Shown here: positions 52,401-62,830 of the stretch, one piece after another | Position numbering within the stretch: position 1 is the first letter of the stretch | How the letters are laid out: each line of letters begins with the position of its first letter | Assembly: GCF_033807575.1 (NCBI RefSeq) | Contig: NC_084717.1 | Span: 10,355,692 to 10,419,691 of the forward strand | DNA length: 64,000 nucleotides | Reading direction: 5' to 3' | DNA from: Cydia pomonella | Taxonomy: Eukaryota > Arthropoda > Insecta > Lepidoptera > Tortricidae | Notes under the pieces: model-generated | Told to the model about the DNA's origin: nothing | The model's database searches: none | The model's input: the letters and a program-made list of their open reading frames with translations, nothing else | Made by a program: the position numbers and the translations under genes

Positions 52401-52632
52401 TCAAGGCAGATAAGTCATTTGCGGGCGCTCGAAACAGATTTGCCAGAAAAAAATAATATTTGAAAACTTTAATAACCCAACATATGCTCCTAGGTCGAAG
52501 GCTGAAAAAAATAGACAGAGTCGGGTCCTTACGATGCCACTTGCAGACTATCGTCACTAGATTATGCTTATTCAAGGCACATAAGTCATTAGCGGGCGCT
52601 CAAAACAGATTTGCCAGAAAAAAATAATATTT
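49430..52632. repeat. 171-bp satellite array, about 18-19 units, 3-unit higher-order period
   Basis: Unit core: CAGATTTGCCAGAAAAAAAT, AACTTTAATAACCCAACATA, CTCCTAGGTCGAAGGCTG, GAGTCGGGTCCTTACGATGC, CTTATTCAAGGCAGATAAGT, CATTTGCGGGCGCTC. CAGATTTGCCAG recurs at 49529, 49700, 49871, 50042, 50213 and 50384, a constant 171. A variant unit with CCACTCAC(A)GAATGTCGTAAC recurs at 49973, 50486, 50999, 51511 and 52195, giving a period of 3 units (then 4). Blocks near 50549 and 52258 are near-identical at 1709 bp spacing (10 units). Confidence 0.95.
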
Positions 52633-52729
52633 NNNNNNNNNNNNNNNNNNNNNNNNNNNNNNNNNNNNNNNNNNNNNNNNNNNNNNNNNNNNNNNNNNNN
52701 NNNNNNNNNNNNNNNNNNNNNNNNNNNNN
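52633..52729. other. assembly gap (97 N)
   Basis: The gap interrupts the 171-bp array in mid-unit; sequence after it is unrelated. The true array is probably longer than shown. Confidence 0.98.
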
Positions 52730-54142
52730 AGCCGCTCTCCATCCAGACTACACCGGTTTAGTAATCATTTTGTTATTATAACTCTAGTACGTCAGAGTAT
52801 CGGGAAAGATCTAGAAACTCCAATTGTAACACTTGGGTGCCAGCATCAAGTACGATCCCGTACAATCTGGTCTCTATTGTGGTTCTGATTGGCCTAGAGA
52901 GAGAGATAGTCCAGAATTGTTTGACCTTCCCTTGGTAAGGAATTCTCCCCTCTTTCTCTTATGTATTGTTTGGGAACAGAGAGGAGTTAGGGGTCTTATG
53001 AGGCTGGTTAATATAGCTGTCACTTCATCTCCGACAAACATAGCTATTTATAGGCTCCGAAACGGCAATTATTCGTTAGTCATGTGGTGCCGATTTTATA
53101 TGCCGTAGCGGCGTAGGTAGATTGATAATATTCTTGTTTGTGTTAAAAGTTAAATGTTCACACACTGTTTATTGTTAGCGTGGGATGTTTTCAGTATAAT
53201 AGTAAGTTTATTTTAGAACACGCTGTTATAAATAAAAGTTAAATACACTCTGCTAATTTTACTCTCCATTCGTTATTATTATTATACAAATATACAGTTA
53301 GGCAATAGTATTTTCCTGAAGTGCAGAAGAAGCGTGCAAGAATTAGTGTACGGACTACGGAGCTTTGCTCTTGTTATGGCCGAATCCAACCCATCGACCG
53401 AAACATGATCTTTAAATCGAAACCTGCCGAAACCAAACCCGTAACTTCGGTAGTACACTACCGAAAATACAATTTTGGCGCGGCCGAAATGCTCGATAGT
53501 TTTTTGGCCGTAACCGAACATATCTATATCACACATATTTGTGGGGACACAAGACTGCGGCATCTTCGTTGTGCAATTTTATTATTGTAGGTCAACAAGA
53601 CAAGAGACGCCACTCCCAACTAGGGACAGGACATGCCTGCTCTGGACCACCATCATTTTGTGGGGAGTGACTCGCTGATGGGAGAGGGATAATTATAAAT
53701 AGCCGGGTATGCAGCCTAAAGGCAATATGGGAAGATAGGTGGCGAATCCTATAACTTTCAAAGCATTTTTCATTAATTAGGTATCTTATTTGATAGTGTT
53801 ATCTTTACAATGTATAAGCCGATTATAACTTCTAAGGATTCCTTCGTATCAAGATTGATTACAAATCACAAGTGTCTGTAGTGATGACTGGATTAGATAA
53901 TTTACTGCGTTCTAGCAAATAGGAACCTACGTGCCCAGAGTCCAGAGTAGGGTAGGTATACAAGGGACTCAAGGTTATCGGTGTTTCTAGACATCCTGCG
54001 ACAGATATAGTAATCTAAAAGTTACACTACCTACATCAGACCGTCTAGCATTGAATTGCGTTCTTGTCGCTAACTTTACTTAACTTTATTAAATACTGTA
54101 TTTTCATTTAAGGTGTAGTAAGCTCAGAGAACGGTACCCCTC
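52730..54142. other. no gene; CCGAAAC-rich element fragment
   Basis: Around 53380-53520 there are repeated AACC(C)GAAAC/CGGCCGAAA motifs, reminiscent of decayed hAT-type sequence. ORFs of about 90 codons here on both strands have no domain. CTAGAGAGAGAGATAG is a short GA run at about 52893. Confidence 0.35.
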
Positions 54143-54300
54143 AGTGGCGGATTAACCGAACAGCAGAAAAAGCATATGCTAAGGGCCCCGCGCCTAAGGG
54201 GGGCCCCGCGCTCCGACCCTGACCATGCAATTTCGGCACGCGGAACCGGCCAAGTTCAAGTAGAACTCGCACTCCGCGGATCCTGTACTACCACATTTTA
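54143..54300. mobile_element. hAT-like end fragment plus degenerate GGGTTCCGTA repeat
   Basis: CAGTGGCGGATTAACCGAAC followed by GGGCCCCGCG resembles the ends of the element at 3409. GAACCGGCCAAGTTCAAGTA then CTCGCACTCCGCGGATCCTG is a diverged copy of the dispersed repeat start. No matching right end found. Confidence 0.4.
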
Positions 54301-54617
54301 TTTACAATGTATTTTTTTCGTAAGTCAGTAACAATATTGATCAATTATTATTATTTGTTGTTATCCTGTCTTTTTTTCTTTATGTCGATACCAAATTTAA
54401 ATAATTTTTAGGCTTACGCAAAGACCAAGAGCAGAGTTTAGCATAAAACCGTAGGTGCAGAGTGTCTCAAAACTTGTGTGCATGGCTAAGCTGCAGGAAA
54501 CAGCAGAGCTCGGAAACGAACAAAAGAAGATACTGTGTTTAAAAACATATTAGTGAAAAGCAAGGAAGGATGATTTATTTATTAATTATTATTTCGAAAA
54601 TAAACAAGATTATGTAC

Positions 54618-54804
54618 CCCTAGTGTAACTTTGATCGAAATCATAACGTGACGAACGCGTTTGCGTTAAGTCTCATTTTGTATAGGTAGGATTTTGAGGT
54701 TCCAAAACGTCCCGCTTGGCGCGCTCTTTTGAAATCCAATACAAAATGAGACTAAACGCAAACGCGTACGTCACGTTTGGAAATCGAATTTATTTACACT
54801 AGGG
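54618..54804. mobile_element. 187-bp MITE
   Basis: CCCTAGTGTAA...TTACACTAGGG ends. Inside, AACGCGTTTGCGTTAAGTCT then CATTTTGTA pairs with TACAAAATGAGACTAAACGC then AAACGCGT. Confidence 0.85.
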
Positions 54805-55792
54805 ATATTGAGTTTTTGAAAAGTCATAGCGCTTTTTTAGATCACAATACAGGATGTAATTGTCAAAAATGTAATTAGCAATCTTGAGGCCTGTCTATAT
54901 CCCACATCAGCGATTCGATCTTGACATTTAGATTTACGCTCGATAGAAAATTCGCTAGGTCTTAAATGCACTTAAAATTTACCACAAAAACTAAAAATGA
55001 GAACATTATTTCTAAAAATGAGAACATTATTTCTAAAAATGAGCTTCTAAATTATTCAGTGACTACTTTTATTATTATTAAAACACTAAAAAAATATGAA
55101 TTCAAAAACATGATATCCTCAGTCCCGAGCACCGACATCCATATCGCTCTCATTAGTGGGGTGACACTGGACCTTTCGGGTGCTCTCGGCTCCGTTAGGC
55201 TCAGCGTTGCCACGAGCAATTATTAGGGTTGGCAAAACTTTACGTTCTTTGCGTCACTATCACAGATAAGACTAAAACAATATAATGACTTAAGCAAATA
55301 TTATAGTATGTCAAACAACTTACTCAGTAGATTATAATTTTCTATGGGACGATAAACTTTCGTGTCAATTTTTTTTTTAATTTACCTCTTTTTGCTACTG
55401 ACGGAAATTGCCTGACAGACTATATTATATTATTCTTTTTATTATAGTTTGTGGCGTTGCTTGACGTTGGCAGCACTGAAACTTGACAACCGTAATTAGG
55501 CGAAAGGGATAGTGCCATACATTAGAAAAGGACAACATGATTCGTCCCTGAATCACTGTCAAACTTCGATTTCGTAGCAAGTGTCATTTCTGTGCGGTAG
55601 TACTATTATTTATTCTGTTATCACGCTTACGCTCAGTAAGAGTGAAAGAAGAACACGGATCTACTGGGCCTTCAAATAAACTGTAAACAAACTTTTCTGA
55701 AGGAAAACTTACCACCGTAGATATCACCAGTTTTAGTGTTATTTTCAGTGGTCTTTTGGGTAGAGCGCAATCGTTATGTTAGACTAAGCCCA
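54805..55792. other. no gene seen apart from the 21-bp repeat
   Basis: AT-rich. A short GC stretch at 55120-55220 (CGAGCACCGACATCCATATC, GGGTGCTCTCGGCTCCGTTA) may be a dispersed-repeat fragment. Confidence 0.35.
54992..55044. repeat. 21-bp tandem repeat, 2.5 units
   Basis: TAAAAATGAGAACATTATTT plus C, repeated at 54992 and 55013, then a partial unit. Confidence 0.85.
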
Positions 55793-56845
55793 TTTAGAGG
55801 TCCGCGCCGTAGCTCAAAACACCGGCGGCGGCGCGCTGGCGTTCATATTCATTCATACCCGGCGCGGCGTGGCACCGCCGGCGTGAAGGTCGTGGTTTTA
55901 GATAAATAAAAAAATATTGTATTTTCTCAAAATATCGTGGAAATATTGTTTTTAATACAGTTGCTCAAAAAATGCTACTTTACGTAGCTGTTTAGCGTGC
56001 GGAAAGTTGCATTTCGCGAACTAGTGCTTTTTACTTTTCCACTTGTTCCAATTCATGACTACTTATTGATGAGTGTTAATGTTAGTTTCCTTTAAAAGTC
56101 ATAATCAACATAAAAATCTACTGTTAATGTAAAAATAATAAATATACTTAAGCATATTTCATATTTTATTACTTACCTCTTCATCATTATAACACGTTTA
56201 TTTTTTAATATTGAATATTGAAAGCCGTTCTTAATAAGTTGTCTGAATGGAACGGAATAGCTGTCAAAGCAGAGGCGTTTTTCTTACTGCAAGAATATTT
56301 AAGTTTCCAAAGGCAACATTCGATATTGTTTTTATACAATTTAAATATACGATACACAAATAATCGTAAATAATGATACTTAGGTAATAATAGTATAATA
56401 TTTTATATTTACAATTGTTTCTGTCTTATAGAACATGCATAAAAAAGTACTTGTTGTTTTTCTTATTTTTTCGCAACTATTAAAAAACGTCGTTCGATAC
56501 ACGTGCGGAAATGTCATTCTTCACTCGTCCCGTGTCTTGTCACAATGTCAAGATATCTCGGTACTCGTGAAGTAATGACATACTTTCCGCACTAGCATCG
56601 AAATGTACTATTTTATGTTTGCAATAATAGGCTGCGAGATACTACGTTGCTCCCGCGAGAAAGGCGCGCCGGAAATAGATTTTCGTACAACATCGATGGC
56701 CTAGGTCGACAAAGCGAGCGCTTTTCGCGCCGCACCGAACATTGAAATTTTCAAATTAAGTTTGAAAGTTTGGGATCGGCGTGACATTTTTGACGACCCG
56801 GCGGCGCCGAGAGCGCGCCAGCGTGGCGCGGAACTCTAAACCCAT
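55793..56845. mobile_element. element of about 1 kb with GC-rich inverted ends
   Basis: The left end CCATTTAGAGGTCCGCGCC and the right end reversed (GGTTTAGAGTTCCGCGCC) are related, each followed by GGCGGCG/GCGCGCTGGCG-type sequence. The AT-rich interior contains a second inverted pair (AGCGTGCGGAAAGTTGCATT at 55995; TTTCCGCACTAGCATCGAAA at 56585). No ORF. Confidence 0.5.
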
Positions 56846-56865
56846 TACACAGAAACCAAAACAGA

Positions 56866-57196
56866 AAAAAAAAACCGGACAAGTGCGAGTCGGACTCGCC
56901 CACCGAGGGTTCCGTACTTTTTAGTATTTGTTGTTATAGCGGCGGTTAGAGCGGCTCCTATGGAGTTGCAGGTGTACATAGGCTACGGAAACTGCTTACA
57001 ATCAGGCGGGCCGTATGCTTGTTTGCCACCGACGTAGTATAAAAAGAGAAATAAATCATCTGTGAAAATTTCAACTGTCTTAGCTATCACGGTTCATGAG
57101 ATACAGCCTGGTGACAGACGAACGGACGGACGGACGGACGGACAGCGGAGTCTTAGTAATAGGGTCCCGTTTTACCCTTTGGGTACGGAACCCTAA
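56866..57196. repeat. GGGTTCCGTA dispersed repeat, copy D, with nested retrotransposon tail
   Basis: AAACCGGACAAGTGCGAGTC then GAGGGTTCCGTAC; end GGGTACGGAACCCTAAC. Inside, 56935-57055 is a LINE 3' end (GGAGTTGCAGGTGTACATAG, GGGCCGTATGCTTGTTTGCC) and 57120-57144 is a (GGAC)n microsatellite. Confidence 0.8.
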
Positions 57197-57639
57197 CTAT
57201 TTCAATAGTAAAATACAGCTAACCCTTCCTAAACCACCTGATTGCTAACAAAAGAGGGCCTTTTTGCGCGTACTAAGGAGACCCTTTTCAAGAACACGCT
57301 TTTTATTTTGAATAGTCCAACATGAATGAGCATCGAATTTTCTCGTAGAATCGATGATGTTTGCCAAATATGGGGAGTTAAAAGCTTCATGATTCATCAA
57401 TTTATTCTTTTTGTACAGATACGAAGGAATTTAAAAACTTATTATGAATGTGTATGTAGAATTAATATCGCCGAGAAGACATTCAATAGTGACAAAAATA
57501 ATAACGATATGGAAACTCTAAGAGGCTAAAGATACAGCCATCCCCATAAATCTATAAGTACTAGATTGGTGGGGGGAACTGGCAGAACGGGATAGTCTTA
57601 TATATATTTCAGTAGGAGTAGCAGAAAAAGCGTTATTAT
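57197..57639. other. no gene seen
   Basis: AT-rich, one 67-codon ORF without recognised features. Confidence 0.4.
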
Positions 57640-57875
57640 TGTTTGTCCTTGTCACAGTCTCACTTTTTTTATTCCCCACCGTAAATTTAGTAAGGTTTAT
57701 GGTAGGTAATAAATAACCCGACCAAATTACATAGGTTGTTTTTGGTATGTTGTCATTGTCAGGAATGTTAAATCGTGTTTTTGACTTTGTCGCATTTCAT
57801 ATGTTGTGTCCCTCAAGGGCGCACGTGGTATGGCACATCTAAAGGATCCTAATACTATCTATGGCCATCCCTTAT
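57640..57875 (-). repeat. dispersed repeat, inverted copy of 16950-17140
   Basis: On the minus strand: GCCATAGATAGTATTAGGAT, ATGTGCCATACCACGTGCGC then CCTTGAGGGACACAAC, GGTCGGGTTATTTATTACC and GTGACAAGGACAAACAATAA, in the order seen at 16950-17140. Confidence 0.7.
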
Positions 57876-58129
57876 TCTAGTAGGTACTAAAATAGATGTT
57901 TTAATGACTAAACGAGTATGTCATTTGTATATTTTTAAATAGCACCTACCTTCAGTTGAAACAAAGAAAATACTTGGGATGTCTAATAGATCCAAAAATA
58001 AAATAGTTAAAGGTTTAGCGTAGCCTTGATTTTTTTAACACCGCTGTTCTTTCACGCGTTTGCAATTATTATTTTTCTACTCGTCGATTGTAATGTATAT
58101 AAATAAATTAATTCAACATTAAGATTTCG

Positions 58130-58710
58130 TATACCAAACTGTTATTGGGTACTTTTCATATATGGGCTCCCAACTCAACTATAATATGAATTTCGAAACG
58201 GTTTAGTCGACTGTAATGAAATGGACCAATCACAGCTCAAGAGGACGAAACAAAACGATAGCTCAAATTAATTATTTATTTCAGATTGTATAGTAGAAAC
58301 AATTGCTTATAAGTCATAAACGCACATGTGACACCCTTAATATAGCAACATCCATAGACTACGAAAACCGCTTACCATTGCTTGTTAGTCTCCATAGGCA
58401 ACGGTGGCCAAAATCGAGAAAATACTGTCTAAAAATTGAATTTAGCGCAGTGCAAGTACCAGGGGCACCAGGGCCTTATGAGTTACGAGGAGTCGCTGAC
58501 CACCCCGCCGGGTCGCGGCGACCGGGGCGCGTAGCTGCTCGCGTATCTTAAATAGCTGTGTACTTTTGGCTTGTTTACCTGTATGATTTTATTAGTTTAA
58601 AGTATTTTTTTATTGACTCATAGAAAAAGTATTGTATACAATAGTGATATAATCAAGCTTTTCAATCTCGTACCTCACTTTGGCAACTCAGCAAGCTTCG
58701 TTGCCAAAAC
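58130..58710 (-). repeat. dispersed repeat, inverted copy of 26995-27357, with inserted sequence
   Basis: Minus-strand motifs as listed for 26995-27357, but with about 300 bp more between the two halves. The extra part includes a GC-rich stretch at 58450-58545. Confidence 0.65.
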
Positions 58711-58971
58711 ACGGTACTCGACTGAAAAGCTCTCTATTATATCACGATTGTATAAAATACTATTTTAAACCCCATGGTCTAAGAGAACGCAGTCACTCGG
58801 CTGAGATATTGATATTCATTAAAATTATTAAAAGAGAAATAAATTATTTATAAGTAATTATTTATTATATTTTTTTACTTGAAAGAGTTGTCTTTAATTA
58901 TAAGAATGTTTACATGTTAACATGAAACTAAGAAAATATGTTTATATTACACTTATATATATTTATAAAAA

Positions 58972-59400
58972 TTAAATATAAAACACCTCCCCAAAGCTAC
59001 CCGCTTCTGGAATACTCCCTAGGATGCTAGCAGCATTGCCCCTTTGCACCGCCAGGCTCAATCTTTGGGCAAAGAAGGAGCCCGCCCTGTGGTCGCCCGA
59101 GACACCTATTAGTCGGACCGACACTTCCTTCATAAATTGCTTTGTGTCGCTCGACCATGGGCCCAGTGTTTTTATGGCAAGCGCCGCAAATTCGTATTGA
59201 TCCGTTAGGAACGCATATTTGCGGCGCTTTAGTGTCTGGGCCTGGTCCGCGGCAGTCCCGGGCTTCCGAGCCGATCCTTTAACGTGGGACGGGGCTAGCG
59301 TATCGACGCAGGTAGCGTCCCACGCAAAAGGGCGGCCAAGGCTCCAAGGCACAAGAGTGCAGCCATCAGGTCTCTTGCCGTCGGTGGCAGAGTATAAGTA
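58972..59400 (-). pseudogene. 3' fragment of a retrotransposon-type ORF
   Basis: The minus strand reads, from about 59400, a frame containing TDGKRPDGCTLVPWSLGRPF then AWDATCVDTLAPSH, KRRKYAFLTDQYEFAALAIK, TLGPW and QRLSLAVQRGNAASILGSIP, ending at a stop at 58972. This tail is one I recognise as widely repeated in animal genomes at the C-terminus of retroelement-type polyproteins. The RPDG ... WD-x-T ... K spacing loosely recalls a PD-(D/E)xK nuclease fold, which is an inference. The conserved region extends upstream of the first in-frame ATG (59352), so there is no genuine start. This is a 5'-truncated insertion, not a host gene. The exact clade is not determined. Confidence 0.6.
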
Positions 59401-59801
59401 TATTTTTATGCTAGTCCGAATATAATATAACCAGGGGACAGCGATATAGATTTTTGTAAAACTGACTGATATATGAAAATTTGAGCCAACATAGTTTACA
59501 ATTTCTGTCCTAAAAAGGGGGAAAATATTGCTGACGCTCAGATTCCATGGTAGTTTCAGGGCACACTAATTACTCGCTCGCGACTCATCAATGAGTTGGG
59601 ACCCATAGTTTGGGAAATGCTGACTTATATAACCCGTCGGCTAATGGACATGGAGGGACGTCTATTCAAATACTCATATCTTGTTGTAAAACGGTTATGG
59701 ATATGATCGGTCTGCTTTCGAACAGTGTCATTTTCTGGTTAAAGAAACAATAAATTACTATCAGAATATAATATACCTCATGAAATTTGCTCTCACAATT
59801 C
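59401..59801. other. no gene seen
   Basis: AT-rich sequence without recognised element. Confidence 0.4.
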
Positions 59802-59965
59802 AGCCCGATTCAGATTTTAACAACTTTTTACGGTTTTGATCTTCTTCTGATACGACCTTGAAAAATCGCTCACGCTGATTGGTGCATGCGAAGTGAAGTG
59901 AAAGTCGTCGATGTCGTGTCAAAACCAGCTCTAGCCCATACAAGTTCTGTTGTCTGAATCGGGCT
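59802..59965. mobile_element. 164-bp MITE
   Basis: AGCCCGATTCAGATTTTAAC...GTTGTCTGAATCGGGCT ends. A minus-strand 84-codon ORF across it is incidental. Confidence 0.65.
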
Positions 59966-60676
59966 CCGTTATCGAACGTCACAGGCCAATTCCAACAATA
60001 TATACAACAACAATATGTGTGTGTGTATTTTAGATAGTTGTATTTTGAATGCACTTTTTATGTATCATATGATTAAATGTTTGTTAATTCCAATCTGCCA
60101 TTTTCGGCGAAACTAAATTGTTGACAAGGTAATCTTTTTTATATAAAAGTTGGATGTGATACTGATCGGACATGGATCTGACATAAATTCAATATATGAG
60201 ATGGTCCCAAATAGTTCCAATTTCCTTTAGAGGACCTGTTGAATTGCGCATAATGCCAACCTTAACCAAGAACTCACTTTTGAGTTTGATACTGAGATTA
60301 AATAACTAAAACTCGAATATTAGGCCTGTCAGTTTGTGTTTGTCACAGTAAGTTTACAGCGTTACATAATCGAAGGGCACTTTATAACTTAGGTTACATT
60401 GAAGTGTGTTTCGGTAGCTATAGAACTACTTAATATCCCATTGTTGTTCTTGTCGTCGTATAATGGAGTTTGGGCTGGGCTGGCCGCTTTTGTCTACTTT
60501 TAATGGATCCCGCTGGTTGATGATAGATCAATAACGGTGTCGCTTACAAAGTGCCCTTCAACAATATTTTACAATTAATGTAAGAAGATAGTGTTTATGA
60601 TATTTTAGGACCCGTATGAGGGTCAAACTCGTTTCAGAAAAAGGTCACTCTGTGGGCACAACATGAAAGTTAGCGA
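59966..60676. other. no gene; partial relative of the 31518 MITE
   Basis: AATAACTAAAACTCGAATAT at 60300 is part of that MITE family. No ORF of note. Confidence 0.4.
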
Positions 60677-60713
60677 CCCGGGTACGTACCCGGGTAAGTA
60701 TACGTATACTTAC
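60677..60713. repeat. two abutting perfect palindromes
   Basis: CCCGGGTACGTACCCGGG (60677-60694) is followed, sharing its last G, by GTAAGTATACGTATACTTAC (60694-60713). Both are exactly self-complementary. Confidence 0.9.
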
Positions 60714-61228
60714 CATGCTATTTTTATTTCAGGCAAAGACTGAAAAAATGTATCCCGTCTGGGGCGCAGTTAAAATATTAGCTTTTTATTTTAACTTTCA
60801 ATGTCTACAGGAAAGACGTGAACGAGTCGAATTAAACATACCTACAATAAAATGTGTGTGACCCTGAGAGAATATGTCATTCTGAGTAGGTACCTAGTAT
60901 TAATTAATATCAATTTTCCACTAAGAAATGTGTTTTTAGCGTTCAGTAGCTAAAATGGCAAAAACAGAACCCTTACAGTTTCGTCATTTCCGTCTGTCTG
61001 CCTGACCATCTGTCTGTATGTTATAATCATAAATCACAGCCATTTTACTCGGAAACCATAAGATATAATTTTAATGATATTTGGAACGTAGGTGTATTTT
61101 GTCAGCTGTTACAAAATACAGAAAACGAAATAAATACTTTCCCCGAAAATTATGTTGAATATGATCGGTTGAACCCGATTAAGTACTTAATGAGTTTTAT
61201 CAAAAAAAAAATATCTTCTTATTAAGAC
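60714..61228. other. no gene; degenerate GGGTTCCGTA repeat relative
   Basis: AGAACCCTTACAGTTTCGTC then CCGTCTGTCTGCCTGACC at 60967-61010 is a diverged, reverse-oriented copy of the dispersed repeat end. Confidence 0.45.
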
Positions 61229-61650
61229 GAAACATTAGTTTTCATTTTTCCATACAAATACTACATTTTCCTCTCTGGATTTTGGCCCTAGATGTTTTTT
61301 TTTTATTGAGTGCAATATTACCAGTACCTGTGTCTGTACGTTTTGCTTTTTTTATATTTTTGTTTTTATAGGAACTATTGGGTTACTTTAAAAGTGCTAA
61401 AACGTTCAAATAAATTCGCAAGACGCTTAAAAATCCTTACCATAAAAATCAGCAACAAAAAACGCAACAATGAAACGACCAAACACAGATAATTTCTTTC
61501 TTCATCCGTTCCCAAAATTTCTTTACGATTGGTTAAGTTTTGGAGAAGGAAAACGTCGAGAACGAAACCTCGATTTCTGAGATTTTTACGCAGAATCTTT
61601 CGCCTAAACTGCAGTTATCCTTATCGCACTAATTTTAGGAGCCGTCCCGT
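61229..61650 (+). repeat. direct repeat, left copy (about 420 bp)
   Basis: TTTTTCCATACAAATACTAC, CTCTCTGGATTTTGGCCCTA, GTACGTTTTGCTTTTTT, GGAAAACGTCGAGAACGAAA, CCTCGATTTCTGAG and CTGCAGTTATCCTTATCGCA. The same order is found at 62287-62705. Confidence 0.75.
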
Positions 61651-62286
61651 CAGCGTGACGGAGATTTTTACCTAAAATTCTTAAATCTGAGAAGGGGCTT
61701 AACTGTAGTTTCCTCTTAAAACGGCGTAAATGCCGCGAAGATGGAGATGCCGCGAGGAAGAACGCAAAAGGTTGCTTTCATGTCTTTTTGTATTGTATGA
61801 ATGCATGAATGCAATTGACCAGTTTATAAATTCAATTTCAAAGGGTTTAAAAACGGAGTTAACAGCATCTAAGCGGACAAAGTTGCGGGTGAAGCTTAGT
61901 TTCTTTAAAAACAGACAAGAATATGACTGTTTTGTTAATAAATATTTCAAATTAAACTAACTGCGCCGCTGTAACACAAACATTTGCACCAAAAATCAGC
62001 ACATCGGTAAATGATCTAACAACGCGGAGATCATAATAGACGCGAAGGTAGACGCGGAATAGAAAGCTGCGGTCAGCGACCCCGTGACCGGCGCACGCGA
62101 TTCGGGTAGTCAGCAGACCAAGGGTTCTATTACAATCGCTTGTCGAATATAAGCGAGTATATGGAGTCCGTTTATCGTCTGCTTCGACATTGACAATTTT
62201 TTTATGATATAGAAGGAAAAAGACGAGAAGAATCGCCTGATGGTAAGCAATTACTGTCGCTCATGGACATGGTTTCTTAAGAGGAA
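61651..62286. other. no gene seen between the direct repeats
   Basis: Overlapping ORFs of 76 (+) and 83 (-) codons at 61699-61960 have no domain. GCCTGATGGTAAGCAATTAC at 62238 is a fragment typical of lepidopteran LINE tails. Confidence 0.35.
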
Positions 62287-62705
62287 TTCCTAGTTGCGAT
62301 TTTTCCATACAAACGCTCTCGACTGATTCCTCCCTGGATTTTTAACCTAGAGCAATGATTTTTTCAAATAAGATCAATATCATCAATATCTGTGCCGCTA
62401 TGTTTTGCTTTTTTGGATTATTTTATTTTGAAAAAAGATACAGCGCCTCGAAAATCGCAAAAACGGCTAAATTGAATTGGCTGTAAAAAAAGGCACAGTA
62501 TACAAATATGACAAAAAATATCCAAAAAATCAAAACATAGCGGCATAGATTATTTCTTCCTCTTGCAATTTCCAAAATTTCATAATGATTAGTTGCGTTT
62601 TGGAGGAGGAAACAGTCGAGAGCGAAACCTCGATTTTTGAGTTTTTTGCGAGTGAATTTCGGTCCGAGCTGCAGTTGTCCTTATCGCACGAATTGGAGGC
62701 GGAGA
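62287..62705 (+). repeat. direct repeat, right copy
   Basis: TTTTTCCATACAAACGCTCT, CCTCCCTGGATTTTTAACCT, CTATGTTTTGCTTTTTTGGA, GGAAACAGTCGAGAGCGAAA, CCTCGATTTTTGAG and CTGCAGTTGTCCTTATCGCA. About 75-80% similar by eye, with indels. ORFs here are incidental. Confidence 0.75.
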
Positions 62706-62765
62706 CAGTTTCTAAATATACGTACACAGAAGGAATAGTGATGGGCATAACATCCTTATTAGGGA

Positions 62766-62830
62766 TTGCAGAACCGGTACTGTTTTAAAGAACCGGGATT
62801 TCCCGGTACTTTCGGAACAGAACTGGTCTA
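62766..62830. mobile_element. fragment of the hAT family found at 10698
   Basis: TAGGGATTGCAGAACCGG followed by AAAGAACCGGGATTTCCCGG and TACTTTCGGAAC resembles the ends of the hAT remnant in the THAP intron. No second end was seen. Confidence 0.55.

Noticed and set aside
50549..52575. Several 105-codon minus-strand ORFs in the 171-bp array (FFSLRPRSICWVIKVFKYYF-type repeats)
   Set aside because: 171 is divisible by three, so any open frame repeats across units. The ORFs span two units, have no domain, and differ only as the satellite units differ.
49430..52632. 171-bp period as evidence of an alpha-satellite-like centromere
   Set aside because: Length coincidence only. There is no sequence relation to primate alpha satellite, and lepidopteran chromosomes are holocentric.
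61229..62705. LTR retrotransposon between the two direct repeats
   Set aside because: No gag, protease, RT or integrase sequence and no primer-binding-site-like or polypurine motifs were seen between the copies.
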